A DNA stretch of 64,000 bases from an uncultured Erysipelotrichaceae bacterium. Lineage in GTDB: Bacteria > Bacillota_I > Bacilli_A > Erysipelotrichales > Erysipelotrichaceae. The notes below the pieces were generated by a model. The model saw only the letters and a list, made by a program, of their open reading frames with translations. It did no database searches and had not been told where the DNA came from. The number at the start of each line of letters is the position of its first letter. The first letter of the stretch is position 1. Shown here piece by piece: positions 16,418 through 26,700 of this stretch. The position numbers were made by a program, and so were the translations under genes. The stretch lies in the NCBI GenBank assembly GCA_947569705.1, contig CANOSP010000003.1, forward strand, positions 1 to 64,000. The letters are read 5' to 3'.

Positions 16418-17887
16418 ATGGAATTTTTTCCGGATATAAAAACAGTGGTTTCACTGGGATCCGTTACGATCACTTGGTATGCGCTGTTTATTTTGACAGG
16501 CGCCTTGCTTGCGTATTATCTCAGTATTCGCACCTTAAAAAAATGGGGTTATGAAACCGCCATGTTTGAGGATTTCTTTATTTGGATGTTGCCGATCGGC
16601 ATTATCGGAGCGAGATTGTATTATGTACTGTTTGAATGGGATCTGTATGTATCCGATCCGATTCGCATTCTTTATATATGGGAAGGCGGCTTGGCAATTC
16701 ACGGCGGTTTGCTTGCGTCGATTTTGTTCGGTTTATGGTATTTCCGCAAAAAAGCCATAGACGGTCTGAGAGTGATGGATGCGATTTTTCCTAATATTTT
16801 AATTGCACAGGCAATCGGAAGATGGGGTAACTTTATCAATCAGGAAGCTTACGGTCGTGTGGTGTCGGAAGCTTATTTCGATCATTTTCCCGGATTTATC
16901 AAAGATCAGATGTTAATATCTAATGCTTATCGCGAACCGACTTTCTTATATGAAAGTATGTTAAATTTATTGGGCTGGGTATTAATTCGTTTTGTTTATA
17001 AACGCTACGGCAGAAGAAAACGCGGTGATTTAGCGTTTGCGTATTTGGCTTGGTACGGTGTGGTTCGTATATGGATCGAGTCCATGCGTACCGATGCATT
17101 AATGATCGGCTCATTTAAAATGGCACAGCTGATTTCCTTGATCGGTATCGTTATCGGAGTATTGGGAATCATGGGTGTATTTGATCGTTTGTTTAAAAAT
17201 ATTTGGCCATTTCAGCGTCAAAAACCGGCAGTGCTGTTTGATTTAGACGGTACATTGGTTGATACCAAGGATTTGATTTATGCCAGCTTTGAACATACGT
17301 TTCAAAAATATTTGCCTGAGCATCAGCTCAGTGAAGAAGAGCTTTCCTCGTTTCTGGGACCGACCTTGAAGGACAGCTTTTTGCGCTATTTTAAAGAAGA
17401 ACAGATTGACGAAATCATTGCTTATTATCGAGCTTTTAATCATGAAAACCATGATCGCTATATTAAGGGATTTCCGCAAGCGCAGGAAACGCTGCAGTAT
17501 TTAAAGGAACATGACTACAGTGTCGGAGTGGTATCCAATAAAGTAAGCGCGACAATTCGCATGGGATTGGCGGCTTTCGGCTTAGAGCCGTATGTCGATG
17601 TCATTGTCGGTGCAGAGGATATCGAAGCCCCTAAACCTGATCCGCAAGGGTTGCTTCTTGCTTGTCAGAAGCTGTATCATAATCATGATGATGTGATTTA
17701 TGTCGGAGACAGTCCCGGCGATGTATTGGCATGTAAAAATATGGCAGCATTCTCTGTTGGTGCGGCATTTGATCCGCAACGAGAAACTCAGCTGAAAGCG
17801 TCTAAACCTTGTGTGATCATTCATGATTTAGCGGAAATTATCGATATAGTAAAGGAGGATCGTGAATGGAGCGACAATACGATTTAA
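16418..17887 (+). CDS. Fusion: prolipoprotein diacylglyceryl transferase (Lgt) + PpaX-like HAD pyrophosphatase
   Basis: One uninterrupted 489-residue ORF. Residues 1-262 are Lgt, a seven-helix membrane enzyme that moves diacylglycerol from phosphatidylglycerol to the lipobox Cys of prelipoproteins; the hallmark GRWGNFINQEAYG starts at 134, with the conserved AIHGGL before it. Residues 270-489 are a HAD hydrolase with DLDGT (nucleophile D275, D277), a Lys and Asp motif (KPDPQG) and VGDSPGDVLACKNM. The segment YRAFNHENHD closely resembles B. subtilis PpaX, which hydrolyses the PPi made by HPrK. In B. subtilis hprK, lgt and ppaX are adjacent separate genes; here the last two are joined. GGAGGC precedes the ATG. 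Confidence 0.93.
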   Translation: MEFFPDIKTVVSLGSVTITWYALFILTGALLAYYLSIRTLKKWGYETAMFEDFFIWMLPIGIIGARLYYVLFEWDLYVSDPIRILYIWEGGLAIHGGLLASILFGLWYFRKKAIDGLRVMDAIFPNILIAQAIGRWGNFINQEAYGRVVSEAYFDHFPGFIKDQMLISNAYREPTFLYESMLNLLGWVLIRFVYKRYGRRKRGDLAFAYLAWYGVVRIWIESMRTDALMIGSFKMAQLISLIGIVIGVLGIMGVFDRLFKNIWPFQRQKPAVLFDLDGTLVDTKDLIYASFEHTFQKYLPEHQLSEEELSSFLGPTLKDSFLRYFKEEQIDEIIAYYRAFNHENHDRYIKGFPQAQETLQYLKEHDYSVGVVSNKVSATIRMGLAAFGLEPYVDVIVGAEDIEAPKPDPQGLLLACQKLYHNHDDVIYVGDSPGDVLACKNMAAFSVGAAFDPQRETQLKASKPCVIIHDLAEIIDIVKEDREWSDNTI

Positions 17888-18789
17888 TTATCATCGGGGC
17901 CGGACCTGCCGGAATGAGTGCATCGATTTACGGCAGTCGTGCCGGATTGAAAACGGCGATGTTGGAAATGGGCGCACCGGGCGGTAAACTGATCAAAACG
18001 GCGGAAATATCAAACTGGCCGGGTATTAAAGGAACCCACGGCGCACAGCTTGCATCGGATATGTTTGAGCATTCAACGGCATTCGGCAGCGAATATTTGT
18101 ACGGCAATGTGATTCGTGTGGAAGATAACGGAGATTGGAAAAGTGTGATTTGTGATGACGGCAGCGGTTATCAGGCAAAGGCAGTCATTGTGGCGACCGG
18201 GACTCAGGAGCGAATGTTGAATATTGAAGGAGAAGCGGACAATATCGGCAGAGGGGTATCTTATTGTGCGGTATGTGACGGTGCCTTCTTTAAAGATCAA
18301 GAGGTCGTTGTGATCGGCGGCGGGAATTCAGCTTTAGAAGAAGCGAATTATTTAACACAATTCGCATCAAAGGTTCATGTGGTGATTCGTCGTGATGTTT
18401 TTCGTGCCGATCAGATTATTCAGGACAGTGTATTGCAAAATGAAAAAATTCATGTGATCCGAAAGCATCGTCCGGTGCGTATATTAGATGATGGCAAACG
18501 TGTCAGCGGTATCGTTTTGAGTGATGTTGAAACAAAGGAAGAAATGACAATCATGTGCAGGGGAATATTTCCGTATATCGGACAGGATCCTGCTACATCA
18601 TTTCTAGAAGGACTTCATATTCTTGATGAAAACGGTTATATGATTGTCGATGAAAACTGTGAGACATCCTGCAAGGGAATCTACGGTGCCGGTGATGTCA
18701 TTCATAAAAAACTGCGTCAAGTCGTAACGGCAACTAGCGACGGAGCTATTGCGGCTCAACATGCATTTCATCAGATCAAAGGTGTTTAA
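17866..18789 (+). CDS. trxB: Thioredoxin reductase (NADPH)
   Basis: A 307-residue FAD enzyme that reduces thioredoxin with NADPH. FAD-binding GAGPAGMSASIYGSRAG lies at the N-terminus, the redox-active pair is CAVC (C134, C137) followed by D, and the NADPH-binding GGGNSALEEANYL and the FAD-contact segment GIYGAGDV follow. Its start lies 22 bp inside the end of the lgt-ppaX gene with an AAAGGAGG site, so the genes are translationally linked. The next gene is a thioredoxin-like lipoprotein, a possible recipient pathway outside the cell. Confidence 0.96.
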   Translation: MERQYDLIIIGAGPAGMSASIYGSRAGLKTAMLEMGAPGGKLIKTAEISNWPGIKGTHGAQLASDMFEHSTAFGSEYLYGNVIRVEDNGDWKSVICDDGSGYQAKAVIVATGTQERMLNIEGEADNIGRGVSYCAVCDGAFFKDQEVVVIGGGNSALEEANYLTQFASKVHVVIRRDVFRADQIIQDSVLQNEKIHVIRKHRPVRILDDGKRVSGIVLSDVETKEEMTIMCRGIFPYIGQDPATSFLEGLHILDENGYMIVDENCETSCKGIYGAGDVIHKKLRQVVTATSDGAIAAQHAFHQIKGV

Positions 18790-18801
18790 GAGGTAAAGCA
18801 T

Positions 18802-19254
18802 ATGCGAATAAAAAAATATTTATGCGTCGGCATCTTATTGGCAGCATTGTTGGCGGGCTGTAAATCATCCGGCTATGAAAGAAGCAGCGCACCGGGTGAG
18901 ATCAAGGAAATCACGTTATCGCAAATGGATACGATGATTACACAGGGAAAAACCTTTACAGTGATGCTTACAACGACTTATTGCGGTTATTGTCAAGAAT
19001 TTCATGAATTGTTAAATGAATATTTAAAAACTCATCATCTTGTAATCTATGAAGTTGTTTTAGATAAGGAAAATGCGACGGAGCAGGAAAATTTAGCGAT
19101 TATTAATCGACATATCAGTAATTTTACTACTACCCCGGGCGTATTCTATATCGAAGCAGGGAAAGAAGCTTCACATCTTGTTCCTGATGCACAGGGGATT
19201 CATGAGAAGTTATTGGATGAATGGGTCGTTGAACATCAATTAGATAAAGAATAA
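18802..19254 (+). CDS. Thioredoxin-fold lipoprotein
   Basis: A 150-residue exported protein. A lipobox LLAGC (C20) ends the signal peptide, so it should be lipidated by the Lgt encoded two genes upstream and held on the outer face of the membrane. The fold starts after about residue 35 with a CxxC motif, TTYCGYCQEF (C61, C64), followed by a segment typical of bacteriocin-accessory or TlpA/PedC-like thioredoxins (GVFYIEAG with a preceding cis-Pro candidate, TTPGVF). It probably reduces or isomerises disulfides of secreted proteins. It is 12 bp from trxB and is the last gene before a terminator. Confidence 0.82.
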   Translation: MRIKKYLCVGILLAALLAGCKSSGYERSSAPGEIKEITLSQMDTMITQGKTFTVMLTTTYCGYCQEFHELLNEYLKTHHLVIYEVVLDKENATEQENLAIINRHISNFTTTPGVFYIEAGKEASHLVPDAQGIHEKLLDEWVVEHQLDKE

Positions 19255-19261
19255 TTAATTT

Positions 19262-19290
19262 AGGCTGTTTTTGTGAGCAGCCTTTTCCTT
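19262..19290 (+). terminator. Terminator of the uvrA-hprK-lgt/ppaX-trxB unit
   Basis: AGGCTG and CAGCCT form the stem, followed by TTTTCCTTTT. It lies within 10 bases of the last stop codon. Confidence 0.75.
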
Positions 19291-19688
19291 TTCTAATATC
19301 GTTTAAACGCCTAAAGAACGGATATGAGAGGAATTTGTTTAAGGGTGACTGTGACTGTGGTAACATGGATAAGAGCGCTTACATTGGCTGTATGGCGGCG
19401 CATAAGCTGTTTTTAAACCTTTTTGTGCGATGACACAAGATAATTCATCGTATTCATATGTAATAACCATGATTGGTAAATTCTTCTGATGTAAAGTGCA
19501 AGATTGAAACACGGAGTGCAAGATCGCACTAGTATATAGATAAAAAAGACAGGAATACTTTGTTAATGCATGTATATTATTTACTAAAAATTGTCTATAT
19601 TTTTCACAAGATCATGGGATAACTAATAAATGCAAACTATTTACTAAAAAGTACAAAAAAATGCTAAGAAACAAAATCCATATAGTTG

Positions 19689-19717
19689 TATAATTAATGT
19701 GCGTGAAAGCGTTATCA
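19689..19717 (+). promoter_or_regulatory. -10 element with overlapping-start cre site (CcpA) upstream of the LRR gene
   Basis: TATAAT at 19689-19694 is followed nine bases later by TGAAAGCGTTATCA (19704-19717), a full match to the cre consensus TGWAANCGNTNWCA. CcpA with P-Ser-HPr bound there would sit at or just after the start of transcription and repress. The -35 region is weak (AAGAAA area). The start codon of the LRR gene lies about 200 bp further on. Confidence 0.65.
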
Positions 19718-19777
19718 GCATTTGCGTGCAGAATGCGAATACAATATATCTTAATGTACACCTTTTGAGACATATAG

Positions 19778-19804
19778 AAACAGGCAGTAATTGTCTGTTT
19801 TTTT
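19778..19804 (+). terminator. Terminator-like hairpin in the leader of the LRR gene
   Basis: AAACAGGCA and TGTCTGTTT form a nine-bp stem (one G-T pair) with a five-base loop and a run of at least seven T. It lies about 75-100 bases after the cre-controlled promoter and 110 bases before the LRR start codon. It would either end a short separate RNA or attenuate the long gene. No ORF with a ribosome binding site lies between promoter and hairpin. Confidence 0.6.
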
Positions 19805-19914
19805 GCGTTTTTCATTGATTTTATCAATTCCTCCCTCACGTTTGTAATCGTGTACTATTATAAATGAACAAGAACGCATATGAATATGTTTCTTGAAGAG
19901 GAAAGGAGAAAAAT

Positions 19915-22900
19915 ATGAAAATAAGCAAAATTATGAAAATAGTACTGTCGTTACTCATGGTCATTTCAATCGGAAGTTACTCCGGTAAATTCTTTGGCGG
20001 TTATGTAACAACTGTTGTTGCGGCTACCATAAGCGGAGACTATACCTATGAAATGAACACTGATTCAACGATAACCATTATAAACTACGGAGGCAGTGAG
20101 AAAGATTTAATCATACCGTCAGAAATTGACGGATACAAAGTCACTCGTATCGGTTACGGTGCGTTTGCTGAATGTAAAAGCATAGAAACGCTGACAATTC
20201 CTGACGGGGTGGTAAGTATCGGTGATTATTCCTTTTCACAATCTACACAGCTTCGTGAAATCAATATTCCGGACAGTGTGGCTTCTTTCGGTAGATATTC
20301 TTTTGCCGGATGCAACAGCTTGGAAAAAGTTAAGATACCGAGTCGAATCAGAAGCTTAAGCTACGGAGCATTCTTTGATTGTATTTCATTAAAAGAAGTA
20401 ATTCTTCCCGATGGATTACAAACGATCGGCGGAACTGCGTTCGGTAACTGTCGTGCTTTAGCGAAAGTGATTTTTCCTTCCAGTCTGTTAAGTATCGAAG
20501 GAAACGCATTTACTGAATGTGTATCTTTAGAAAGTGTTGTACTTCCGGAAGGATTTACAACACTGGGTTCGGGTGTATTCTCAGGCTGTTTGTCATTATC
20601 TGATATTGCTCTTCCTTCTTCTTTAGTCGGAATCGGTCAGAACGCATTTCAAGAATGTGTCAGTTTAGAAAGCATTGTGATTCCTGAAAATGTAAGTGGA
20701 TTGGGTTACGGAGCATTTACAGGATGTACTTCTTTGAAAAATGTTAACATCCCAAACAAAATTACCGAAATCGGAGATGCAACATTCAGCGGATGTCAAT
20801 CACTGGAAAGCATCGTTATTCCTGATACAGTTACTTCTTTAGGAAATAATGTATTCAGCGGATGTTCTAATTTAAAAGAAATCGTATTGCCGGACAGTGT
20901 TAAATCTATCGGAGCAGAAACATTTACTAATTGTACCGCATTAAAATCAATTACTCTGCCGAAAAATTTAAAGCAGCTGAGTGCCAGCTTATTTAGATAC
21001 AGTACTAATTTAGAACAAGTGGTACTTCCCAACGGTATGACTACCATAGAAGCAACTGCATTTGCGGATTGCCCTAACTTAAAGAGTGTAACTATACCTA
21101 ATACTGTAAATAATTTAGGAAGCCGTGTATTTTCTAATTCACCGAAAGTTGTTGTTTTAATCGGAGAAAATTCTGAGGCTTATCGTTATGCGGTCAATAA
21201 CAGTGTAGCATATCGTTTTATAACAACAGGAATTAATTTAGATAAAGATAACTTGATGTTGAAAGTAGGAAATAAAAGTACATTTAATGTCATTTTGTCC
21301 CCTTATACCGTATTAGATAATGCGAATTTAACTTGGACGTCCAGTGCGCCGGACATTGTCAGTGTTTCTGATGACGGAACCGTTACCGCTAATGCAGTAG
21401 GCAGTGCCACAATCACTGTACGTAATGCCAACGGTCACAGTGCCACTGCGACCGTTCAAGTAGATGATGTTGTAGTTCCGATTACAAGTCTTGTTTTAAG
21501 TGAAACGACGTTAACAATGAATAAAGAAACTTCACAAGGTCTAAGAGTAATTGTGAATCCAAGTGATACAACTATGGATACAACAATTACTTGGAAAAGC
21601 AGTAATGAAGAAATTGCTTCTGTAAGTACTACAGGTTTGGTGCGTGCTAAGCGACCGGGAAATGTTGTGATCAGCGCAACCAGTTCAAACGGAATCGTAG
21701 CTGAGTGTACCGTAACAATCAGAAGTGAAATTAAATCAGTAGTATTAAATCAAACGGCTCTTACTTTAGAAGAAGGAAGTAAGCAAAGTTTAAGGGCCAC
21801 CATTAATCCGAGTGATACCACAGACGCAAAGGATTTAACATGGGTTTCAAGTAACACATCGGTTGCGACTATTGATCAAAACGGCGAGGTAACTGCAGTT
21901 GCACCGGGTACTGCGACGATAACAGTTACAACGGTAAACGGTCGAAAAGCAGAATGTAAAATTACTGTTACTCAAGCAGTGATTACTAAGCCGATTACCT
22001 CTGTTACATTGAATAAAACATCATTAACATTAGTAGAGGATGAGACAGAGACACTGACTGCCACCATCAATCCGAGTGATACAACGGATTCACATACATT
22101 GGTTTGGGAAAGCAGTAATGAGAGTGTAGCTGTTGTAGCAGACGGTGTTATTACTGCTAAGAGCGCAGGAACTGCAACAATTACAGCCACCAGTGTAAAC
22201 GGAAAACAAGCAAATTGTGTTGTAACGGTTAATGCAAAAGAAATTCCTATTACATCAGTTACATTAAATCAAAATGTTATAACGATAAAGGCAGGAAAAA
22301 ATGCGACCTTAACAGCAACGATATTACCTGAAAATACAACGCAATCCAAAACATTGACATGGACAAGCAGTGATGAGGCTGTAGCTACTGTAGCAGACGG
22401 CGTTATAACCGCTAAGAAATCAGGAACAGTAACAATCACGGCAACGACAGTAAACGGACTAGAAGCCATATGCACCGTTCATGTTTATGAAATTAACAAA
22501 GATTCATTATCTGCATTAATCACTAATGCGAATGCACTTGATGCTGAAGACTATACTGCAGCTTCCTATCAGGCTTTAATGAGCGTAGTGGGTGATGCTC
22601 AAGATGTATTAACTGATGAGAATGCTACACAAGATCAAGTTGATCAGATGGTTACTTCCTTAACAAATGCGTTGAATGCATTGGTTGAAAGAGTATCCGC
22701 AGATGATTATCAAACATTATCAGCGTTGATTGATGAATGTGAAAAATTAGCTGCTGATTTTACTGCATCAGAATTTGCGACAATGAATCAGTTACTTGTT
22801 GATGCGAACGCACTGATTGCCGGCGGTATCAGTGAAGCAAGTGCTGCAAATGCAACTGCAATGATGAATGCTCTAAGTGCAGAAAAAGCTAATTTGACTG

Positions 22901-23547
22901 TTGTGAGTGTTAAAAAAGAATTAGAAAATTTAATAAGTGATGCACACAACTTATTAAACGGAGATACTACAGGCATTGACAATAACAATTTAGAGGCGCT
23001 AAATGATGCAATTACTGAAGCAGAGAAATTAATCAGTGATGGATCGAATGATGTAAATCAGCTGCAGAAAAGTATTGATGAAATAACAGCAGCGATTGAA
23101 AATTGTAAAGTTGAAGTGAATGTAGTCGTTAAAACACATTTAGAGCAATTATTGGAAATTTGCACAAATTACAATACAGCTCAATTTACCGATACGAGTG
23201 TAAAGAAGCTTGATCAGGCAAAGGATAATGCTTCTGCGATTTTGGCAGATGAAAAGTCAACGCAAAATGAAGTTGATGAAGCTTATACTCTATTAATAAG
23301 CGCACTTCAAGGTTTACAAGTAAAAGTAGAAGTAAACAAGAATGCGTTAGGAACGAATTTATCGATGGCACAAAATATTGTGGATAACGCTTCGGATTAT
23401 GAAGCTTCTACAATCAGCGGTCTTGATGATTTGGTTAAGAATGCACGCAGTATCTACAAAGATGTGAATGCGACAAAAAAAGCTGTAGATGATGTTAATG
23501 CGGCATTGCGCACTGCTTTAATGAAGGCGAGAAAGAAACCGAAATAA
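19915..23547 (+). CDS. Secreted giant LRR (BspA-like) / Big2 / FIVAR surface protein
   Basis: 1210 residues. A signal peptide of about 37 residues ends at TTVVAA. Residues about 42-435 hold around 15 BspA-type leucine-rich repeats of 23 residues (pattern C-SL-x-V-x-IP-x-x-V-x-x-LG-x-x-AF-x-GC). Residues about 439-858 hold five bacterial Ig-like Big2 domains (each with W-x-SS-x-x-x-VA-V and GTATIT-type strands). Residues about 861-1210 hold several FIVAR helical repeats. It has no C-terminal membrane helix or LPXTG motif, so it is secreted or held non-covalently. BspA-type LRR proteins often bind host matrix or mucus. AAAGGAG precedes the ATG. A cre site and a terminator-like leader lie upstream. 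Confidence 0.88.
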   Translation: MKISKIMKIVLSLLMVISIGSYSGKFFGGYVTTVVAATISGDYTYEMNTDSTITIINYGGSEKDLIIPSEIDGYKVTRIGYGAFAECKSIETLTIPDGVVSIGDYSFSQSTQLREINIPDSVASFGRYSFAGCNSLEKVKIPSRIRSLSYGAFFDCISLKEVILPDGLQTIGGTAFGNCRALAKVIFPSSLLSIEGNAFTECVSLESVVLPEGFTTLGSGVFSGCLSLSDIALPSSLVGIGQNAFQECVSLESIVIPENVSGLGYGAFTGCTSLKNVNIPNKITEIGDATFSGCQSLESIVIPDTVTSLGNNVFSGCSNLKEIVLPDSVKSIGAETFTNCTALKSITLPKNLKQLSASLFRYSTNLEQVVLPNGMTTIEATAFADCPNLKSVTIPNTVNNLGSRVFSNSPKVVVLIGENSEAYRYAVNNSVAYRFITTGINLDKDNLMLKVGNKSTFNVILSPYTVLDNANLTWTSSAPDIVSVSDDGTVTANAVGSATITVRNANGHSATATVQVDDVVVPITSLVLSETTLTMNKETSQGLRVIVNPSDTTMDTTITWKSSNEEIASVSTTGLVRAKRPGNVVISATSSNGIVAECTVTIRSEIKSVVLNQTALTLEEGSKQSLRATINPSDTTDAKDLTWVSSNTSVATIDQNGEVTAVAPGTATITVTTVNGRKAECKITVTQAVITKPITSVTLNKTSLTLVEDETETLTATINPSDTTDSHTLVWESSNESVAVVADGVITAKSAGTATITATSVNGKQANCVVTVNAKEIPITSVTLNQNVITIKAGKNATLTATILPENTTQSKTLTWTSSDEAVATVADGVITAKKSGTVTITATTVNGLEAICTVHVYEINKDSLSALITNANALDAEDYTAASYQALMSVVGDAQDVLTDENATQDQVDQMVTSLTNALNALVERVSADDYQTLSALIDECEKLAADFTASEFATMNQLLVDANALIAGGISEASAANATAMMNALSAEKANLTVVSVKKELENLISDAHNLLNGDTTGIDNNNLEALNDAITEAEKLISDGSNDVNQLQKSIDEITAAIENCKVEVNVVVKTHLEQLLEICTNYNTAQFTDTSVKKLDQAKDNASAILADEKSTQNEVDEAYTLLISALQGLQVKVEVNKNALGTNLSMAQNIVDNASDYEASTISGLDDLVKNARSIYKDVNATKKAVDDVNAALRTALMKARKKPK

Positions 23548-23779
23548 AAAGCAGTTCAGGAGTTATTGATCCGTAAAATCTATGATGTTACCTATTAATG
23601 TTTTAAAAAAGTAACAGTGATTGTTATGATCTCAAGGAAAAGAGATGCTTAAAAAATCTATGATAGGTATCGTTTAGATATATAATGCGTTTATTAAATA
23701 AGCGTTATGAATGAAGGTGATAAAGAAAAAATATCGGTGTGTACAATTGGATTTAATGTAAATAGAAAGGTAGGAGAAC

Positions 23780-26700
23780 ATGATTAAGAAAACAGTAAAA
23801 AAATTAGAGATTATTTCTTTAGCTTTTATGATGACAACATCAATGCTTGGCTCTACTACTGCAAGTGTTTTTGCTAAAGGAAATGATGGTATTGCGACTG
23901 CTGCTGTTGATGAGGGTGGTTACAATGTTCTTGGATCTGTTGCATCTGTGTCGAATTCAGATAACATTGTTACTTTGGATATTTCTACAGGTGAACGAGT
24001 ACGCTATACATTCTTAAAAGACAATATGTTTAGAATGTATATGGCACCGCTCGGTGAAGAATTTCAAGAATATCCTACACCTAACAGCTCATCTCATACT
24101 GCAACAATCACAAATAAAACAGACAGTCAGTTTGAAACAGAATACGGTGTAAGACCTACAGTAAACGAAACCGCAACAACTGTTACTATTTCAACCGGAA
24201 AAATTATCATTGAAATTAACAAAACAGACTCTGTCACAAAGGTAACGAAAGCTGATGGAACAGTGGTATGGGAAGAAGCTGCTCCTTTAAAATATAAGAG
24301 TGGAAGTACATATCAAACGCTGAAAACAGATGCGAATGAATATTTCTACGGCGGAGGAACTCAGAACGGACGTTTCTCACACAAAGGAAATGCAATAAAA
24401 ATTGCAACGACAAACACTTGGGTAGATAAAAGTGTGACAAGCCCAAATCCATTCTATTGGTCTACTGACGGTTATGGTGTTGTTCGTAATACATGGAAAC
24501 CGGGAGAATACGATTTCGGCAGTACAGGTACCGATACGGTGAAAACAACACACAACGAGAAACGCTTTGATGCTTATTATTTCATTGATGATACACCTGT
24601 AGAAATTTTAGGTGATTATTATGAATTAACCGGAAAACCGGCAGAATTACCTGAATATGCATCTTACTTGGGACACTTAAACTGCTACAATCGTGATTAT
24701 TGGACAGAAGTCTCAGAAGGAACTTCCGGGGCAGTTAGAATGGGTGATAAATGGTATAAAGAATCACAAAGTTACAGTGAAGGCAGTGTTAAAGAAACAC
24801 TGTTAGGTACTTCCAATGTGACAGCACAGCAAGTGATTGAAGATCATAAAGCATACGATATGCCGTTAGGTTGGTTCTTGCCGAATGACGGTTATGGATG
24901 CGGATACGGTCAAACCACTTCACAAGCAGGGGACATCGAAAACTTAAAAGATTTCTCTGATTATGCAATTGAGAACGGTATCCAAACAGGACTATGGACA
25001 CAGTCCAACTTATGGCCTGCCGATTCAAGTAATCCTCAAAAGGGAGAACGTGATATTTATAAAGAAGTTGAAGCCGGTGTACATTCAGTTAAAACTGACG
25101 TTGCTTGGGTAGGTGCCGGATATTCTATGGCATTAAACGGTGTTTCTGTTGCTTATGATGCCATTGCGACTAAATCAGGATTAAAACCAAACATAGTAAC
25201 ATTGAACGGTTGGGCAGGTACACAGCGTTACGGCGGTATTTGGACCGGCGACCAGTCCGGCGGACAGTGGGAATATATTCGTTTCCATATTCCGACTTAT
25301 ATCGGAACAGCTTTGTCAGGACAACCGAATATCGGTAGTGACATGGATGGTATTTTCGGCGGAGCAAACCTGATTGCATGGACACGTGACTTCCAATGGA
25401 AAGCATTTACAACTTTTATGTTAGATATGGATGGTTGGGGAAGTAATCAAAAATCACCATGGGCTTTAGGTGAAGATGGTACTTCTATTAACCGTGCTTA
25501 TTTGAAATTAAAAGCAAAATTATCGCCTTATAATAATACAATTTCACACGAAGCAACCGCTGAAGGTGGATTGCCGATGATAAGAGCGATGATGCTTGAA
25601 GAACAAAACAGCTATACATTAGGTACAGATACTCAGTATCAATATATGTGGGGAAATAATTTCCTAATTGCTCCGATTTATCAAAATACATCAGCTAACG
25701 GTCAGGGTGATGATGTCAGAAACGGTATTTATTTACCAAGTACCAGTGATATTTGGATTGACTACTTTACCGGTGAACAATATCGAGGCGGCCAAGTATT
25801 AAATAACTTTGATGCACCGCTTTGGAAACTTCCGGTATTCGTAAAGAACGGATCAATTATTCCGATGTATCCGGAAAATAACAATCCGGAAGCAAAAACT
25901 ACTACAAATAGTGATGGATTAGACAGAAGTCAAAGAATTGTTGAATTCTTCCCTTCCGGAGAATCAAGCTTTACAGCTTATGAAGATGACGGAAAAACTT
26001 TAGGTGGTAGCGGTGTATATACAGAGCTTAAATCTAAAGTTGATGGAGATACTGTAACATTGACTGCAGAAAAAACAAACGGCAGTTATACCGGTATGGT
26101 AAGAGAAAGATCGACCGAATTTGTTGTAAACGTATCTAAAGAGCCTACTTCTGTAACCGGAAATGTAGCCGGCAGTGATGTAACATTCACTAAAGTTACT
26201 ACTCAAGCAGATTATAATGCAGCTACCGGTAATGTATATTTCTATAATGAGAATCCTTCAATTTTTGTGAAAGAATATGCAAGTGCAGACAGCAGTTATG
26301 CAAGTACAACTGAAACTACCGAGCCGAAATTATATGTAAAATCTGCGGCTAAAAATGATATTACAGCACACGGTGTTACTGTTGTAGTAGAAGGCTTTGA
26401 AAATAATCAAGATTTAGGTGAAGATGTATTAGATACAACGTTAGATGTTCCGACCGGATTGGCAGAAGTTTCAAAAACAGATTCTGAAATTAATGTAGCT
26501 TGGGATGTCGTTGCCGATGCTGCAACTTATGATATTGAAGTTGACGGAATCATCATCAGAAATATTTTAGATCCTGAATATAATCATTCCGGATTAGGAT
26601 TCTTAACTGACCACACTTACAGAGTACGTACTGTTGCTGCTAACGGACACTTCTCTAATTGGTCTGATTCCATTACTATTCAAACTGCTGATAACCCATA

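Noticed and set aside
19339-19521. 60-codon minus-strand frame ending PCYHSHSHP
   Set aside because: It starts with TTG, has no ribosome binding site at that start or at the internal ATG, and I know no homologue. It remains possible but unsupported.
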